From Rhizobiales bacterium Y(2018) (GTDB lineage: Bacteria; Pseudomonadota; Alphaproteobacteria; Rhizobiales; Aestuariivirgaceae): a stretch of 64,000 bases of DNA. Each line of letters begins with the position of its first letter. Within the stretch, counting starts at the first letter, position 1. The stretch is taken from positions 124,001-188,000 of the forward strand of contig SCPD01000004.1 in NCBI GenBank assembly GCA_005502925.1, read 5' to 3'. A program made the position numbers and the translations under genes. The notes beneath the pieces are model-generated. The model ran no database searches. It was not told the origin of the DNA and worked only from the letters and a program-made list of their open reading frames with translations. Shown here one piece after another: positions 8,831-22,087 of this stretch.

Positions 8831-9196
8831 ATGGGGTTGGAAGGGGTGCGCGTCCTTGTCGTCGAGGACGAGGTCCTGGTTGCCATGTCGGTGGAGGACA
8901 TGCTCGCAGACCTGGGCTGCGCCGTGGCGGGAAGCGCCTGCAGCCTGACTGAAGCGCTGGTCAAGGTGCAGGCGGGGGGCTTTGACCTTGCACTTCTAGA
9001 CGTCAACTTGCGCGGCGAAAAGGTCTTCCCCGTCGCCGATGCCTTGTCCAACCAAGGCATACCTTTTGCCTTTGCTAGTGGTTATGGAGCGGCAGACGTA
9101 CCAGAGCCCTTCCGTTCCAGGCCGGTCGTGTCAAAACCCTTTCTCATCGAAGAGCTGTCCGCCGCGCTTTCCTCCGCACTCGCCAGGCCGGCATAG
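8831..9196 (+). CDS. Single-domain response regulator
   Basis: This 121-residue protein consists only of a receiver domain. The acidic pair Glu12-Asp13 (VVEDE) and phosphoacceptor Asp57 (ALLDVNLRG) are present, as is the conserved Lys near residue 103 (VVSKPF). There is no output domain, so it probably acts by protein contact or as a phosphate sink, as many small receivers next to hybrid kinases do. The ATG at 8831 follows GGGGAGATC; the open frame extends upstream to 8612, but that part has no homology and no ribosome binding site. It lies 46 bases before a large hybrid kinase and behind an EcfG-type promoter. Confidence 0.85.
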   Translation: MGLEGVRVLVVEDEVLVAMSVEDMLADLGCAVAGSACSLTEALVKVQAGGFDLALLDVNLRGEKVFPVADALSNQGIPFAFASGYGAADVPEPFRSRPVVSKPFLIEELSAALSSALARPA

Positions 9197-9242
9197 CGAC
9201 CCGTTCACGAATTGCACCCATCACAGGCACGGCCCAACGATC

Positions 9243-13763
<4,521 letters not shown>

Positions 13764-13775
13764 CAGGCTGGAAAG

Positions 13776-14996
13776 TCAGCTCGCCCCCGGCAGCCAGAGA
13801 TAGGGCGGCGCCGTCTGGTTGACGGCATAGTCACCGACCACACGTTCCTTGTAGATCGCCGGATTGTGCGAGGAGACGGTGCGGGCATTGCGCCAATGGC
13901 GATCGAGGCTCACCGAGGTGCTGGTGGCCGAAGCCGCCAGCGCATTGAAGATATTGGCGGTCGCATCGAGGACGAGCTTCGAGACGATGATCTGTCCTTC
14001 GGCGGCCTCGATCTCGGCGGCGAGATTGGCGGCCGTCACCTCTTCCTCGCCGCCCTCGATCGCCGTTTCATAGGCATGCTGCAGGGCTGCTGCGACACGT
14101 TGCGTGATGGCGCCTGACGCATAGGCGCTCGCATGCGCCTGGCCGACCACTTGCAGCACTTGCGGGTCCTGGCGCGGCACCCGCGCCGTCGCATGGGTGA
14201 AGGTGCGCGTGCGGCGCGCCACCTGCTCCGACACTTCATCCGCCGCGGCCCGGGCGATGCCGGTCAAGGTGGCGAGATGAACGGTCTGATAGAAGGCCGC
14301 CTGGTATTTGAAACGGTCGTCGCCCGTCTGCACATGGTCGAAGGGCAGCTCGATATTTTCATAGATCGAGGTGCCGCTGCCGGTGAGCTTCTGGCCGAAG
14401 CCGTTCCAGTCGTCGCGCTGGGTGAGGCCCGGCGCCGAGGTCGGCACCGCCGCGACGATGACCTTGTCCTCAGGCCCCGTGCCGACAAGCTCGATCCAGT
14501 CGGCGAAGAGCGAGCCGGTGCTGTAGTACTTTTCGCCATTGACGACCCAGCCGCCATTGAGCCGCTTGATGGTCGTGGCGAAGGTCCCGGCCTTGGCGCC
14601 GCCCCGCTCGGTGAAGCCGCCGCCGAAAATGTCGCCTGCGGCGAACCGGGCGAACCATGCTTTACGGCGCTGTGCATCGCGCGACGCCAGCACATCCTCG
14701 ACCGCGCCGTAATGCGCCCGCAGAATCTGGGTGAAGTTGGAATCGGCGGCGGCGAGCTCGGTCAGCAATTCGAACAATTCCGGCAGGCTCGCGCCATAGC
14801 CGCCATTGGCTTCCGGCACGCGCAAGGCGCCGAAACGCGCCTCCTTCAGCCAGCCGATCTCCTCGAAGGGCAGCTTGCGCTCGATCTCGCGGGCGACGGC
14901 GCCTTCGGCGATCCGCGCGAAGAGGGGGCGGAATTTCTGGGCGAGTTCTTCATAACGTCTGGAAGGGCCCCTGCCCCAGGCATTGACGGTCGTCAT
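13776..14996 (-). CDS. FMNH2-dependent monooxygenase of the DszC/SfnB/MsuC family (acyl-CoA dehydrogenase fold)
   Basis: This 406-residue protein has an acyl-CoA dehydrogenase fold. The motifs NGEKYYSTGSLFADW and DDWNGFGQKLTGSGT mark the DszC/SfnB/MsuC group, which oxygenates organosulfur compounds (dibenzothiophene to sulfone, or methanesulfinate to methanesulfonate) with reduced flavin from a separate reductase. It is the last gene of a leftward operon whose other members are a DszA-like enzyme, SfnG and a Liv-type importer. It is the most divergent of the three family members here. Its 3' end stops 12 bases from the convergent kinase gene. Exact substrate is unknown. Confidence 0.8.
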   Translation of the reverse strand: MTTVNAWGRGPSRRYEELAQKFRPLFARIAEGAVAREIERKLPFEEIGWLKEARFGALRVPEANGGYGASLPELFELLTELAAADSNFTQILRAHYGAVEDVLASRDAQRRKAWFARFAAGDIFGGGFTERGGAKAGTFATTIKRLNGGWVVNGEKYYSTGSLFADWIELVGTGPEDKVIVAAVPTSAPGLTQRDDWNGFGQKLTGSGTSIYENIELPFDHVQTGDDRFKYQAAFYQTVHLATLTGIARAAADEVSEQVARRTRTFTHATARVPRQDPQVLQVVGQAHASAYASGAITQRVAAALQHAYETAIEGGEEEVTAANLAAEIEAAEGQIIVSKLVLDATANIFNALAASATSTSVSLDRHWRNARTVSSHNPAIYKERVVGDYAVNQTAPPYLWLPGAS

Positions 14997-15027
14997 ATTC
15001 GTACTTCACTCCGATGATGAGCAGGCT

Positions 15028-15807
15028 TCAGTGCCGCGTCGGCTTTGCAGCCGCGGCACTTCCCCCGCCCAGATAGATGTTCTTGATTTCGTCGCGCCGG
15101 GCGAGCTCGGACGCCGCCCCCGAGGCCACCACGCGCCCCGTCTCCAGCACATAGGCGTGATCGGCATAACGCAGCGCCAGATTGGCATTCTGCTCGGCGA
15201 GCAGGAAGCTGACGCCGCTGTCGCGATTGAGCTGGCGGACGATCTCGAAGATCTCCTCGACGATGAGCGGTGCCAGCCCCATGGACGGCTCATCGAGCAG
15301 CACCAAAGTCGGGCGCGTCATCAGCGCCCGGCCGATCGCCACCATCTGCTGCTCGCCGCCCGAGGTGAGCCCGGCGCGCGATTGCCGGCGGGTCTTCAGC
15401 CGCGGAAACCAGGCATAGATGCGTTCGAGATCATCGGCGATGCGAAGCTTGGACAGACCCCGCACATAGGCGCCGGTGATGAGATTCTGCTCGACGGTCA
15501 ATTGAGGAAATACATGCCGGCCCTCCAGCACCTGCACCAGCCCGTCGGAGACGAGGGCGGACGGATCACGCCCGAGAATATCCCGGCCGCGCCAGCGTAT
15601 CGTGCCCTGGCTCACCTGGCCGCGCTCGGCGCGGATCAGATTGGAGATCGCCTTGAGCGTCGTCGATTTTCCGGCGCCATTGGCGCCGAGAAGAGCGACG
15701 ACCCCGCCTTCGCCGAGCGTCAGCGAGACGCCGCGCAACGCCAGGATCGCCTGGCCGTAGACAGCTTCGACATTCTCGACGACGAGAAACGGTTCGGGCG
15801 CGCTCAT
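15028..15807 (-). CDS. livF: ABC transporter ATPase, branched-chain amino acid type (LivF family)
   Basis: This 259-residue ATPase has Walker A GANGAGKST, signature LTSGGEQQM and Walker B LVLLDEPSMGL, all intact. The compact LivF form fits, with EGRHVFPQLTVEQNL in the helical domain. It works with LivG, LivH, LivM and the periplasmic binding protein encoded in the same operon. Its start overlaps the end of the SfnG-like gene by 4 bases (ATGA), implying translational coupling. The location among sulfur monooxygenases suggests the importer carries an organosulfur compound rather than leucine. Confidence 0.9.
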   Translation of the reverse strand: MSAPEPFLVVENVEAVYGQAILALRGVSLTLGEGGVVALLGANGAGKSTTLKAISNLIRAERGQVSQGTIRWRGRDILGRDPSALVSDGLVQVLEGRHVFPQLTVEQNLITGAYVRGLSKLRIADDLERIYAWFPRLKTRRQSRAGLTSGGEQQMVAIGRALMTRPTLVLLDEPSMGLAPLIVEEIFEIVRQLNRDSGVSFLLAEQNANLALRYADHAYVLETGRVVASGAASELARRDEIKNIYLGGGSAAAAKPTRH

Positions 15808-16871
15808 GCCGCCTTCTCCGTGCCGACAGGATCGCTCAGAAGCGGAATGACGTCGCGCCCGAAGGCCGGCAGCTCGTCGGTGAAATGCAGAAAGGCGGTC
15901 AGGATCATGTCGACGCCCACCGCCTCATATTCGCGGATGCGCCGGGCGATCTGCTCTGGCGGGCCGAAGAGACGCGTCTTGAAGCCGTCATTGGGCTGGA
16001 CGAGATTGGCATAATCGGAATCGACCCACATGCCGATCCGGTCGCGTGTCGACGTGCCGGCTTCCTTAACCTGATCGCCGAAGGCTTTGACGATTTCGGG
16101 GTCGGCATGGGCGACGATCGCCTCGAGCTGATCGAGCGCCTCTTTCTCCGTGTCACGCTGGATGACGAAGCCATTGAGGCCGAATTTCACGGTGCGCCCA
16201 GCCTTGGCCGCCAAGCCACGCACTTCCTCGATTTGCGCCTGGACATTCTCGACGCTGTTGCCATTGAGGAAATACCAGTCGGAATGATGCGCCGCCATGC
16301 GCCGCGCCGCTTTCGAATTGCCGCCCTGGAATATCTCAGGGTAAGGCGCCGAGACCGGCGGCGGCCTGAGCCAGCCGCCATTGATGCGGTAGAAGTCGCC
16401 GCTGAAGGTGAAAGGATCCTGCGTCCACAGGCCTTTGAGCACCTGGATGAACTCTTCCGAGCGGCGATAGCGTTCGTCATGCTCGAGCCAGGGCTCGCCG
16501 AAGATGCGGAATTCGTCACGGAACCAGCCGCTCAATATGTTGATGGCGAAGCGGCCTTTAGAATAGACATCGATCGTGGCGCCCATCTTGGCGACCATGG
16601 CCGGGTGCCAGAAGCCGGTGTGAATGGCCGAGATCAGCTTGAGCTTCTTGGTCTGGGCCGCGAGGATGGCGGTGCAGGTGATCGCCTCCTGCTGCAGCTC
16701 CCAGCCGTGGCTGGCGATGAAGCGTGCCGGCGCCAGGCCATATTCGAAGCCGAGTTCCTCAGCCTGCTGCGCCAGCCTGGCATTGTAATCGAGGCTCCAG
16801 TCGGTGCGCTGCGGCAGGTTGCTGATGACGAAACCACCGCTGCCGAGCGGCATCCAATATCCAAATCTCAC
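15804..16871 (-). CDS. sfnG: Dimethylsulfone monooxygenase-like flavin enzyme (SfnG)
   Basis: This 355-residue bacterial-luciferase-fold enzyme closely resembles SfnG. Shared landmarks are NLPQRTDWSLDYN near the start, SGWFRDEFRIFGEPWLEHDE in the middle, EIFQGGNSKAARRMAA, and NDGFKTRLFG near the end. SfnG uses FMNH2 and O2 to convert dimethylsulfone to methanesulfinate and formaldehyde. Reduced flavin could come from the reductases at 23713 or 31844. The gene is embedded between the binding-protein and ATPase genes of the Liv-type importer. A strong hairpin lies just upstream, after the binding-protein gene. Confidence 0.85.
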   Translation of the reverse strand: MRFGYWMPLGSGGFVISNLPQRTDWSLDYNARLAQQAEELGFEYGLAPARFIASHGWELQQEAITCTAILAAQTKKLKLISAIHTGFWHPAMVAKMGATIDVYSKGRFAINILSGWFRDEFRIFGEPWLEHDERYRRSEEFIQVLKGLWTQDPFTFSGDFYRINGGWLRPPPVSAPYPEIFQGGNSKAARRMAAHHSDWYFLNGNSVENVQAQIEEVRGLAAKAGRTVKFGLNGFVIQRDTEKEALDQLEAIVAHADPEIVKAFGDQVKEAGTSTRDRIGMWVDSDYANLVQPNDGFKTRLFGPPEQIARRIREYEAVGVDMILTAFLHFTDELPAFGRDVIPLLSDPVGTEKAA

Positions 16872-16900
16872 TGGCTTGCTCCCGTAATCGAAAGAGAAGA

Positions 16901-16930
16901 AGCCGGCCGCCCCGCAAGGGACGGCCGGCT
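16901..16930 (-). terminator. Strong hairpin between binding-protein gene and sfnG
   Basis: The 13-base arms at 16901-16913 and 16918-16930 pair almost completely around a 4-base loop, and on the minus strand are followed by a U-rich run (TTCTTCTCTTT). It lies directly after the livK-like stop codon, inside an operon. It probably acts as a partial terminator or a 3' mRNA stabiliser that keeps binding protein in excess over the genes downstream. Confidence 0.7.
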
Positions 16931-16937
16931 CGCCTGT

Positions 16938-18287
16938 TCAGTTGCTGACATCCGGGCGCGGCGTGATGCCCTTTTCCTTGGCATAGGCGGCGGCGCGCTC
17001 ATAGATGAGCGGCAGCAGCAATTCGCGGTCGGATCTCACCCAGCCATTGCTGACGATGTTCCACTTCTCGCCGTCCCACTGGAGGATCTTACCGGCGCCG
17101 CCGCCTTCATGATCCTTGATCGACAGCTCGAGCGGCTGCACCAGCCCGTCGGCGCCGATCTCCTTCAGCCGCGCTTCGTCAAGCTTCAGATTCTCGAGGC
17201 CCCATTGCGCTTCCTCGCCGGTGACCGGGCGGTTGCCGAATTTCGACTGCGCCTTGCGGATCGCCTCGACCGAGATGATCGCTTCGATGACACCCGAATT
17301 GTAATAGACCGAGCCGAAGCTCTTCGGGTCCTTGAGGTCGCTCAGGCCTTTGTCGACGATATTGGCCTTGAGCTTCTTCAGGATCTCGAAATCGGCGCCG
17401 GCCGGGAACGGCGTCACCGCCTTGTAGCCCTTGCCGACGGCACCGGCCGGACGGACATCCTCTTCGGAGCCCGACCAGATACCGCCGATGATGTGATCGA
17501 CCGGGAAGCCGGTCTTGGCCGCCGTCTTGATGGCCACCGGCGTCATCACGCCCCAGCCGCGCAGGAAGACATAGTCAGGCTTGAGCTGGCGGATCTTCGC
17601 CCATTGCGCCGACTGCTCATTGCCGGGATGCGGCACCGGGATCTGGATATTCTCGAAGCCATAGGTCTTGGCGAGGAAGTCGAGCGGGACCTGGGTCTCT
17701 TTACCGTAGGGACTGTCGTGATAGACGGTCGCGATCTTGAGACCCTTGAGCTTCTCCTTGCCGCCCTCGATCTCGGCGATGTGGTTGATCACCGAAGAGG
17801 CTTCCGACCAGAAGCTGAACAGCACCGGGAAGGAATAGGGGAAGACGCGGCCGTCGATCGACTCGGTACGGCCATAGGCGATGGTGATCTGCGGGATCTT
17901 GTCGGCCACCGTCTTTTCGGTGAGCGCCTTGGAGATCGGATCGCCATGCGGCAGGAAGATCGGCACCGGCGAGCCGTCCTTGCCGGCCTTGACCCGCTCA
18001 TAGCATTCCACACCCTTCTCGACTTCCCATTCGGTCTCGCATTCGTCCCAGAACAGCTTGACGCCGTTGATGCCGCCTTCGACCTCGTTGATGTAACGGA
18101 AATAGTCGATCTCGCCGGCCCACACCGGAATGCCACTCGATGCATAGGCGCCGACCCGGAAGGTGGCGAGCGGGAAATATTGCTGCTTGGCCTCTTCGGC
18201 GGCGGCCGAGAAGACCGACGGGACGGCCGCCAGTGCGAGGGCCGCGAAAGCGAGGCCGCGCAAGGCTTTCTTCAATCTACTGGACAT
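16938..18287 (-). CDS. Periplasmic substrate-binding protein, branched-chain amino acid type
   Basis: This 449-residue type I periplasmic binding protein begins with a signal peptide (MSSRLKKALRG, then a hydrophobic stretch ending near SAAAEE). The body resembles LivK-like proteins annotated for diverse amides, aromatics and organosulfur compounds. The ATG at 18287 is preceded by GGAGAAC; an in-frame upstream start at 18353 has no such site. It heads the distal part of the Liv-type importer operon. The ligand is unknown; context points to a sulfone, sulfonate or thioether. Confidence 0.88.
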   Translation of the reverse strand: MSSRLKKALRGLAFAALALAAVPSVFSAAAEEAKQQYFPLATFRVGAYASSGIPVWAGEIDYFRYINEVEGGINGVKLFWDECETEWEVEKGVECYERVKAGKDGSPVPIFLPHGDPISKALTEKTVADKIPQITIAYGRTESIDGRVFPYSFPVLFSFWSEASSVINHIAEIEGGKEKLKGLKIATVYHDSPYGKETQVPLDFLAKTYGFENIQIPVPHPGNEQSAQWAKIRQLKPDYVFLRGWGVMTPVAIKTAAKTGFPVDHIIGGIWSGSEEDVRPAGAVGKGYKAVTPFPAGADFEILKKLKANIVDKGLSDLKDPKSFGSVYYNSGVIEAIISVEAIRKAQSKFGNRPVTGEEAQWGLENLKLDEARLKEIGADGLVQPLELSIKDHEGGGAGKILQWDGEKWNIVSNGWVRSDRELLLPLIYERAAAYAKEKGITPRPDVSN

Positions 18288-18312
18288 TCGAGTTCTCCAT
18301 GATGAAAGGGGT

Positions 18313-19377
18313 TCAGGATTTGAGCGGCCACAGAGCGAGGCGCCGGCGCGCACGAAGCAGGAGCGCGTAAAGCCCGTTCGGCTCCTTGATCAGGAAATAG
18401 ACGATCAGAGCGCCGAACAGGATCTTCTGCAGGTTTTCCGACTGGCCCGCATCGATGGCGCCGGCGAACAGGTTCGCCGAGACATTGCTGATCAGGATCG
18501 GGACGAGGATGACGAAGGCCGAGCCAATGAAGGCGCCGGCGATCGATCCCATGCCGCCGATAATGATGATGAACAGCACGGTGAAGGAGCGGTCGAGGTC
18601 GAAGGAGCGGGCATCGACGGTGCCGAGATAGGCGAAGGCCCAGAGCGCCCCGGCAATGGCGATGATGAAGGAGGAGATCGCAAAGGAGGCGAGCTTGTTG
18701 AAGGCGATGGGAATGCCGGCGACCGCCGCGGCGGTATCCATGTCGCGGATCGCCATCCAGTTGCGTCCGACCTGGCTCGTCACCAAGTTCCAAGCGAGCC
18801 AGGTCAGGATCACGACACTGGTCAAGGTGAGAAGATAGCGCCCGAGGGGCGTCGAGAGGTCGGCCCCCAGAAACACGAGCTTCGGCGCCGAGATCGAGCC
18901 CGATGTCGTATAGTTGGAGAACCAGCCATATTGGTTGAAGAGCCAGGGCAGGAAGAACTGCGCGGCAAGCGTCGAGGCCGTCAGATAGAAGCCTTTTATC
19001 CTGAGGCTCGGCAACCCGAAGATGACGCCCGCCAGCGCGCCGAACAGGCCGCCGATCACGAGGCTCACAGGCAGTGGCAGATCCGGCAGGCGCAGCAGCA
19101 CATTATAGGTGGCAAAGGCGCCGACCGACATGAAGGCGCCGGTGCCGAGCGAGGCCTGTCCGGCATAACCGGTCAGAAGATTGAGGCCGAGACCGGCCAG
19201 CGCCATGATCAGAAACGGAATCAGAATGGCGTTGAACCAATAGTCATGCACCACGAAGCCCAGCGCATAAAATGCAGCGACGAGGCCGGCGATGGCCAAG
19301 GGCCCGGCCCGCCAGCGCCGCAGCACGTCGGGATGTTCGACGGTTTGGGTCGGCGCAGGAGCGGCGAGCGCGGTCAT
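18313..19377 (-). CDS. livM: ABC transporter permease, LivM family
   Basis: This 354-residue integral membrane protein has about nine hydrophobic segments. Recognisable LivM stretches include GLNLLTGYAGQASLGTGAFM and the cytoplasmic loop RDMDTAAAVAGI, which contacts the ATPase. It pairs with LivH to form the membrane channel of the importer. It lies 4 bases after livH and 25 bases before the binding-protein gene, so the operon order is livG-livH-livM-livK-sfnG-livF. Confidence 0.9.
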   Translation of the reverse strand: MTALAAPAPTQTVEHPDVLRRWRAGPLAIAGLVAAFYALGFVVHDYWFNAILIPFLIMALAGLGLNLLTGYAGQASLGTGAFMSVGAFATYNVLLRLPDLPLPVSLVIGGLFGALAGVIFGLPSLRIKGFYLTASTLAAQFFLPWLFNQYGWFSNYTTSGSISAPKLVFLGADLSTPLGRYLLTLTSVVILTWLAWNLVTSQVGRNWMAIRDMDTAAAVAGIPIAFNKLASFAISSFIIAIAGALWAFAYLGTVDARSFDLDRSFTVLFIIIIGGMGSIAGAFIGSAFVILVPILISNVSANLFAGAIDAGQSENLQKILFGALIVYFLIKEPNGLYALLLRARRRLALWPLKS

Positions 19378-19381
19378 GGCG

Positions 19382-20263
19382 TCATACCCTTTCGATGGCG
19401 CGGTCGCCGAACAGGCCGGCCGGCCGGATCAGCAGGAAGGCGAGCGCCACGACATAGGCGAACCATGTCGACACCGAGCCGCCGAGAAGATCGCCGAGAT
19501 AGATTTCGGCAAGGCTTTCGCTGGCGCCGATCAGCAGACCGCCGACAATCGCGCCGCCGATCGAGGTGAAGCCGCCGATGATGAGGACGGGCAGAGCCTT
19601 CAGCACCACCAGGGTCAGTGAGAACTGAACGCCCTGCCGCGCTCCCCACAACAGGCCCGCCACCAGCGCGACGAGCCCGGCCACACCCCACACGATCCGC
19701 CACAGAGTGGGCAATCGGATCCCGATCGACTGCGCGGCGAGCGGATCATCGGCAATCGCCCGCAACGAGATGCCGATACGGGTGAAGTTGAAGAACAAGG
19801 ACAGCGATATGACCAGCGCGCCGGCGGTCACCGCCGCGAGGAGATCGAACTGGCTGACCAGGATCGGGCCGACCTCGATCGGAATATCGTCGATGCCGAG
19901 ATTGAGCTCATGGACGCTGGCGCCCATGAACAGCTGCGCCAGGCCTTCGATCACGAAGGACAGCCCGAGCGTCGCCATGAACAGAGTAAGGTCCGACTGG
20001 CCGATCAGGGCGCGCAGCACGAAACGTTCGATGGCGATGGCGCCCGCCACCATGACGACCAGGGTGACGAGGAGCGCCGGCACGAAGCCCCAGCCCGCTT
20101 CGCGCAAGGTGACGAAAGCGAGGGCCGCGAACAGGACCATCGATCCTTGCGCGAAATTGAAGATGCCGGAGGCCTTGTAGATGAGGACGAAGCCGATCGC
20201 GACCAGCGAATACATGACGCCCGCCAGAAGGCCACCGACCAGGGTTTCGAGGAAGAAGCTCAT
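19382..20263 (-). CDS. livH: ABC transporter permease, LivH family
   Basis: This 293-residue permease has about eight membrane segments. The N-terminal GLLAGVMYSLVAIGFVLIYK and NFAQGSM are typical LivH, and RAIADDPLAAQSIGI is the ATPase-coupling loop. It forms the inner-membrane pore with LivM. The livG stop lies 10 bases upstream. Nothing in the sequence reveals the substrate. Confidence 0.9.
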   Translation of the reverse strand: MSFFLETLVGGLLAGVMYSLVAIGFVLIYKASGIFNFAQGSMVLFAALAFVTLREAGWGFVPALLVTLVVMVAGAIAIERFVLRALIGQSDLTLFMATLGLSFVIEGLAQLFMGASVHELNLGIDDIPIEVGPILVSQFDLLAAVTAGALVISLSLFFNFTRIGISLRAIADDPLAAQSIGIRLPTLWRIVWGVAGLVALVAGLLWGARQGVQFSLTLVVLKALPVLIIGGFTSIGGAIVGGLLIGASESLAEIYLGDLLGGSVSTWFAYVVALAFLLIRPAGLFGDRAIERV

Positions 20264-20273
20264 GGGGCGGTCC

Positions 20274-21044
20274 TCAATGCACGGTGCCGAGATAGGCGGC
20301 GATCACATCGGGATTGTCGCGCACCTCTTGCGGGGTGCCGTCGCCGATCTTGCGCCCGTAATCGAGCACGACGACATGGTCCGACAGGCCCATCACCACG
20401 CCGATATCGTGCTCGATCAGCACGATGGTCGTCTTGAGGTCGCGATTGACGTCGAGGATGAAGCGGCTGATCTCCTGCTTCTCGTCGTGATTCATGCCGG
20501 CCATCGGTTCATCGAGCAGCAGCAAGCGGGGCCTGGAGACGAGCGCGCGCGCCAGCTCGACGCGTTTCTGCAAGCCATAGGGCAGCTGGCCGACGATCCA
20601 GTCGCGATAGGCCTCGATTTCCAGAAAGGCGATCGTGTCTTCGGCGAGCTCGCGGAAATGGCGGTTTTCGGATGCCGAGCGGCCGACCCGGAATGTATGC
20701 TCGAGGAGGCTCGCGCGCGCTTTGCGGGTGAGGCCGGCCAGCACATTGTCGAGCACCGTCAGCCGCTTGAACAACGCATTGTTCTGGAAGGTGCGGCCGA
20801 TGCCGAGACGCGCCGCAAGCCGCGGGCGCGGCCGGCGCAAGGCCTTGCCGGCAAAGGTCAGCTCGCCTCGATCGCTGCGATAGACGCCGTTGATAACATT
20901 CAGAAGCGAGCTCTTGCCGGCGCCGTTCGGTCCGATCAGCGCGCAGATCTCGCCATCGGCGACATCGAAGGAGATGGCGGTGAGCGCCTTGATGCCCTTG
21001 AACGACAGGGACACGTCGCGGATCGAAAGCAGAGCCTCGCTCAT
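20274..21044 (-). CDS. livG: ABC transporter ATPase, branched-chain amino acid type (LivG family)
   Basis: This 256-residue ATPase has Walker A GPNGAGKSS, signature-region YGLQKRVELARAL and Walker B LLLLDEPMAGM. The signature LSGGQ is replaced by LPYGLQ, a variant common in LivG subunits. The long insert between Walker A and the signature is LivG-typical. The open frame extends upstream to 21500, but the recognisable protein begins at the ATG at 21044, which overlaps the end of the preceding gene by 4 bases. It pairs with LivF to drive import. Confidence 0.9.
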   Translation of the reverse strand: MSEALLSIRDVSLSFKGIKALTAISFDVADGEICALIGPNGAGKSSLLNVINGVYRSDRGELTFAGKALRRPRPRLAARLGIGRTFQNNALFKRLTVLDNVLAGLTRKARASLLEHTFRVGRSASENRHFRELAEDTIAFLEIEAYRDWIVGQLPYGLQKRVELARALVSRPRLLLLDEPMAGMNHDEKQEISRFILDVNRDLKTTIVLIEHDIGVVMGLSDHVVVLDYGRKIGDGTPQEVRDNPDVIAAYLGTVH

Positions 21045-22078
21045 CGCGCCGCCGCCACCGCGACAAGCCGCTCGCGCGGATAGGTTTTGGGCGGCGTCGA
21101 CACCACGACGCGTGCCGGCTGGACCGGTTGTCCGAGATTGTCGAAAGCGAGACCAAGCCCGCCGAACAATTGCGGTGAGCTGGTCTCCGCCGGTGCGGTG
21201 ATGGCGATGAGGCGCCGGAAGCCCAGACGGTTGCGCAGAAGAGCGCGCGTCAGCGCGAACCACGGTGCCGCCGCTCCTTTCAGCGCACCGCCGACGAGCC
21301 ATCCCGACAGGGATTTGTGGGCCGGCAGGCGCTCGCGGATCGCGGCATCGTTCTGATGCAGGCGGGGCCCCGAGGCGATCCATCTTTGTGGCGCGATCTC
21401 GCGCCGGTCGCGCGTAGCAGCGGCGAGCAGCTCGGGCAGAGCGAGCGGCTCGCCCGAGGAGACCCAGTGATCGAGAACGATATCGAGACCGTCCGACCAC
21501 TCGGTCGATTCCTCGACCCAGGTCACCGGTAATTTCGTGTCCGTCGGCTTTCTGTCGACGGATTTCGCCCAGCCGAAGGGCCTGCCCAGCATTTTCAGAA
21601 GCGGCAAGGTCACGATGCCGTGGCGCGGCGGCTGGCTGTCGGGTGTCGCATGATCGAAGACGATCGGCACCTCGCGGCGATTGCGCGTCGCTTCACTCCA
21701 TTCCTCGACCGTCTCGCGGCCCTGCCCGATCACTAGGCTGATGGTGGGATCCGCCACGACGCGGTCGAGCTCTTCAGGCGATGCCGAAAGCGGCACGGCC
21801 ACGATATCCGCTCCCACCGCACGAATGGCGGCGCCGGAGAGCAGTAGGCGCGCGGTGATCTCGCCGTCGATGGCGACACGGCTGCCTTCGCTGACGCCCA
21901 GATGGCGGAGCCCGCCGGCCAGACGGTCGATTTCCTCGAGCACATCGGCCCAGCGCCTGACCACCCACACGCCGCGCCTCTTATGCAGCAGAGCGGGCTG
22001 TCCGGCATTACGCCGCGCGGTGGCGATCAGGCGGTCGAGGAAGGAAATATCTTGCGAGAGCGCATGGGAACTTGGCAT
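21041..22078 (-). CDS. Shortened AMP-binding (acyl-CoA synthetase-like) protein lacking the ATP-binding core
   Basis: This 345-residue protein begins like a long-chain acyl-CoA synthetase (PALLHKRRGVWVVRRWADV, then an N-terminal AMP-binding subdomain to about residue 210). I see no P-loop of the SSGTTGxPKG type, no YGxTE motif and no C-terminal lid domain, and it is about half the usual 600-650 residues. Residues about 255-320 still resemble the later part of the large domain, so an internal deletion plus C-terminal loss is likely. Full-length relatives commonly sit in Liv-type importer operons. Here the reading frame is intact and coupled to livG, so it may keep a non-enzymatic role or be decaying. 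Confidence 0.6.
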   Translation of the reverse strand: MPSSHALSQDISFLDRLIATARRNAGQPALLHKRRGVWVVRRWADVLEEIDRLAGGLRHLGVSEGSRVAIDGEITARLLLSGAAIRAVGADIVAVPLSASPEELDRVVADPTISLVIGQGRETVEEWSEATRNRREVPIVFDHATPDSQPPRHGIVTLPLLKMLGRPFGWAKSVDRKPTDTKLPVTWVEESTEWSDGLDIVLDHWVSSGEPLALPELLAAATRDRREIAPQRWIASGPRLHQNDAAIRERLPAHKSLSGWLVGGALKGAAAPWFALTRALLRNRLGFRRLIAITAPAETSSPQLFGGLGLAFDNLGQPVQPARVVVSTPPKTYPRERLVAVAAAR

Positions 22079-22087
22079 GGCTTTGCC

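Noticed and set aside
9039-9242. Upstream extension of the hybrid kinase
   Set aside because: It would overlap the response regulator gene by over 150 bases in another frame, and the extension has no domain or ribosome binding site.
15885-18302. An 805-codon open frame on the plus strand
   Set aside because: It runs antisense through sfnG and the binding-protein gene, has biased composition and no recognisable domain. It is a GC-skew shadow.
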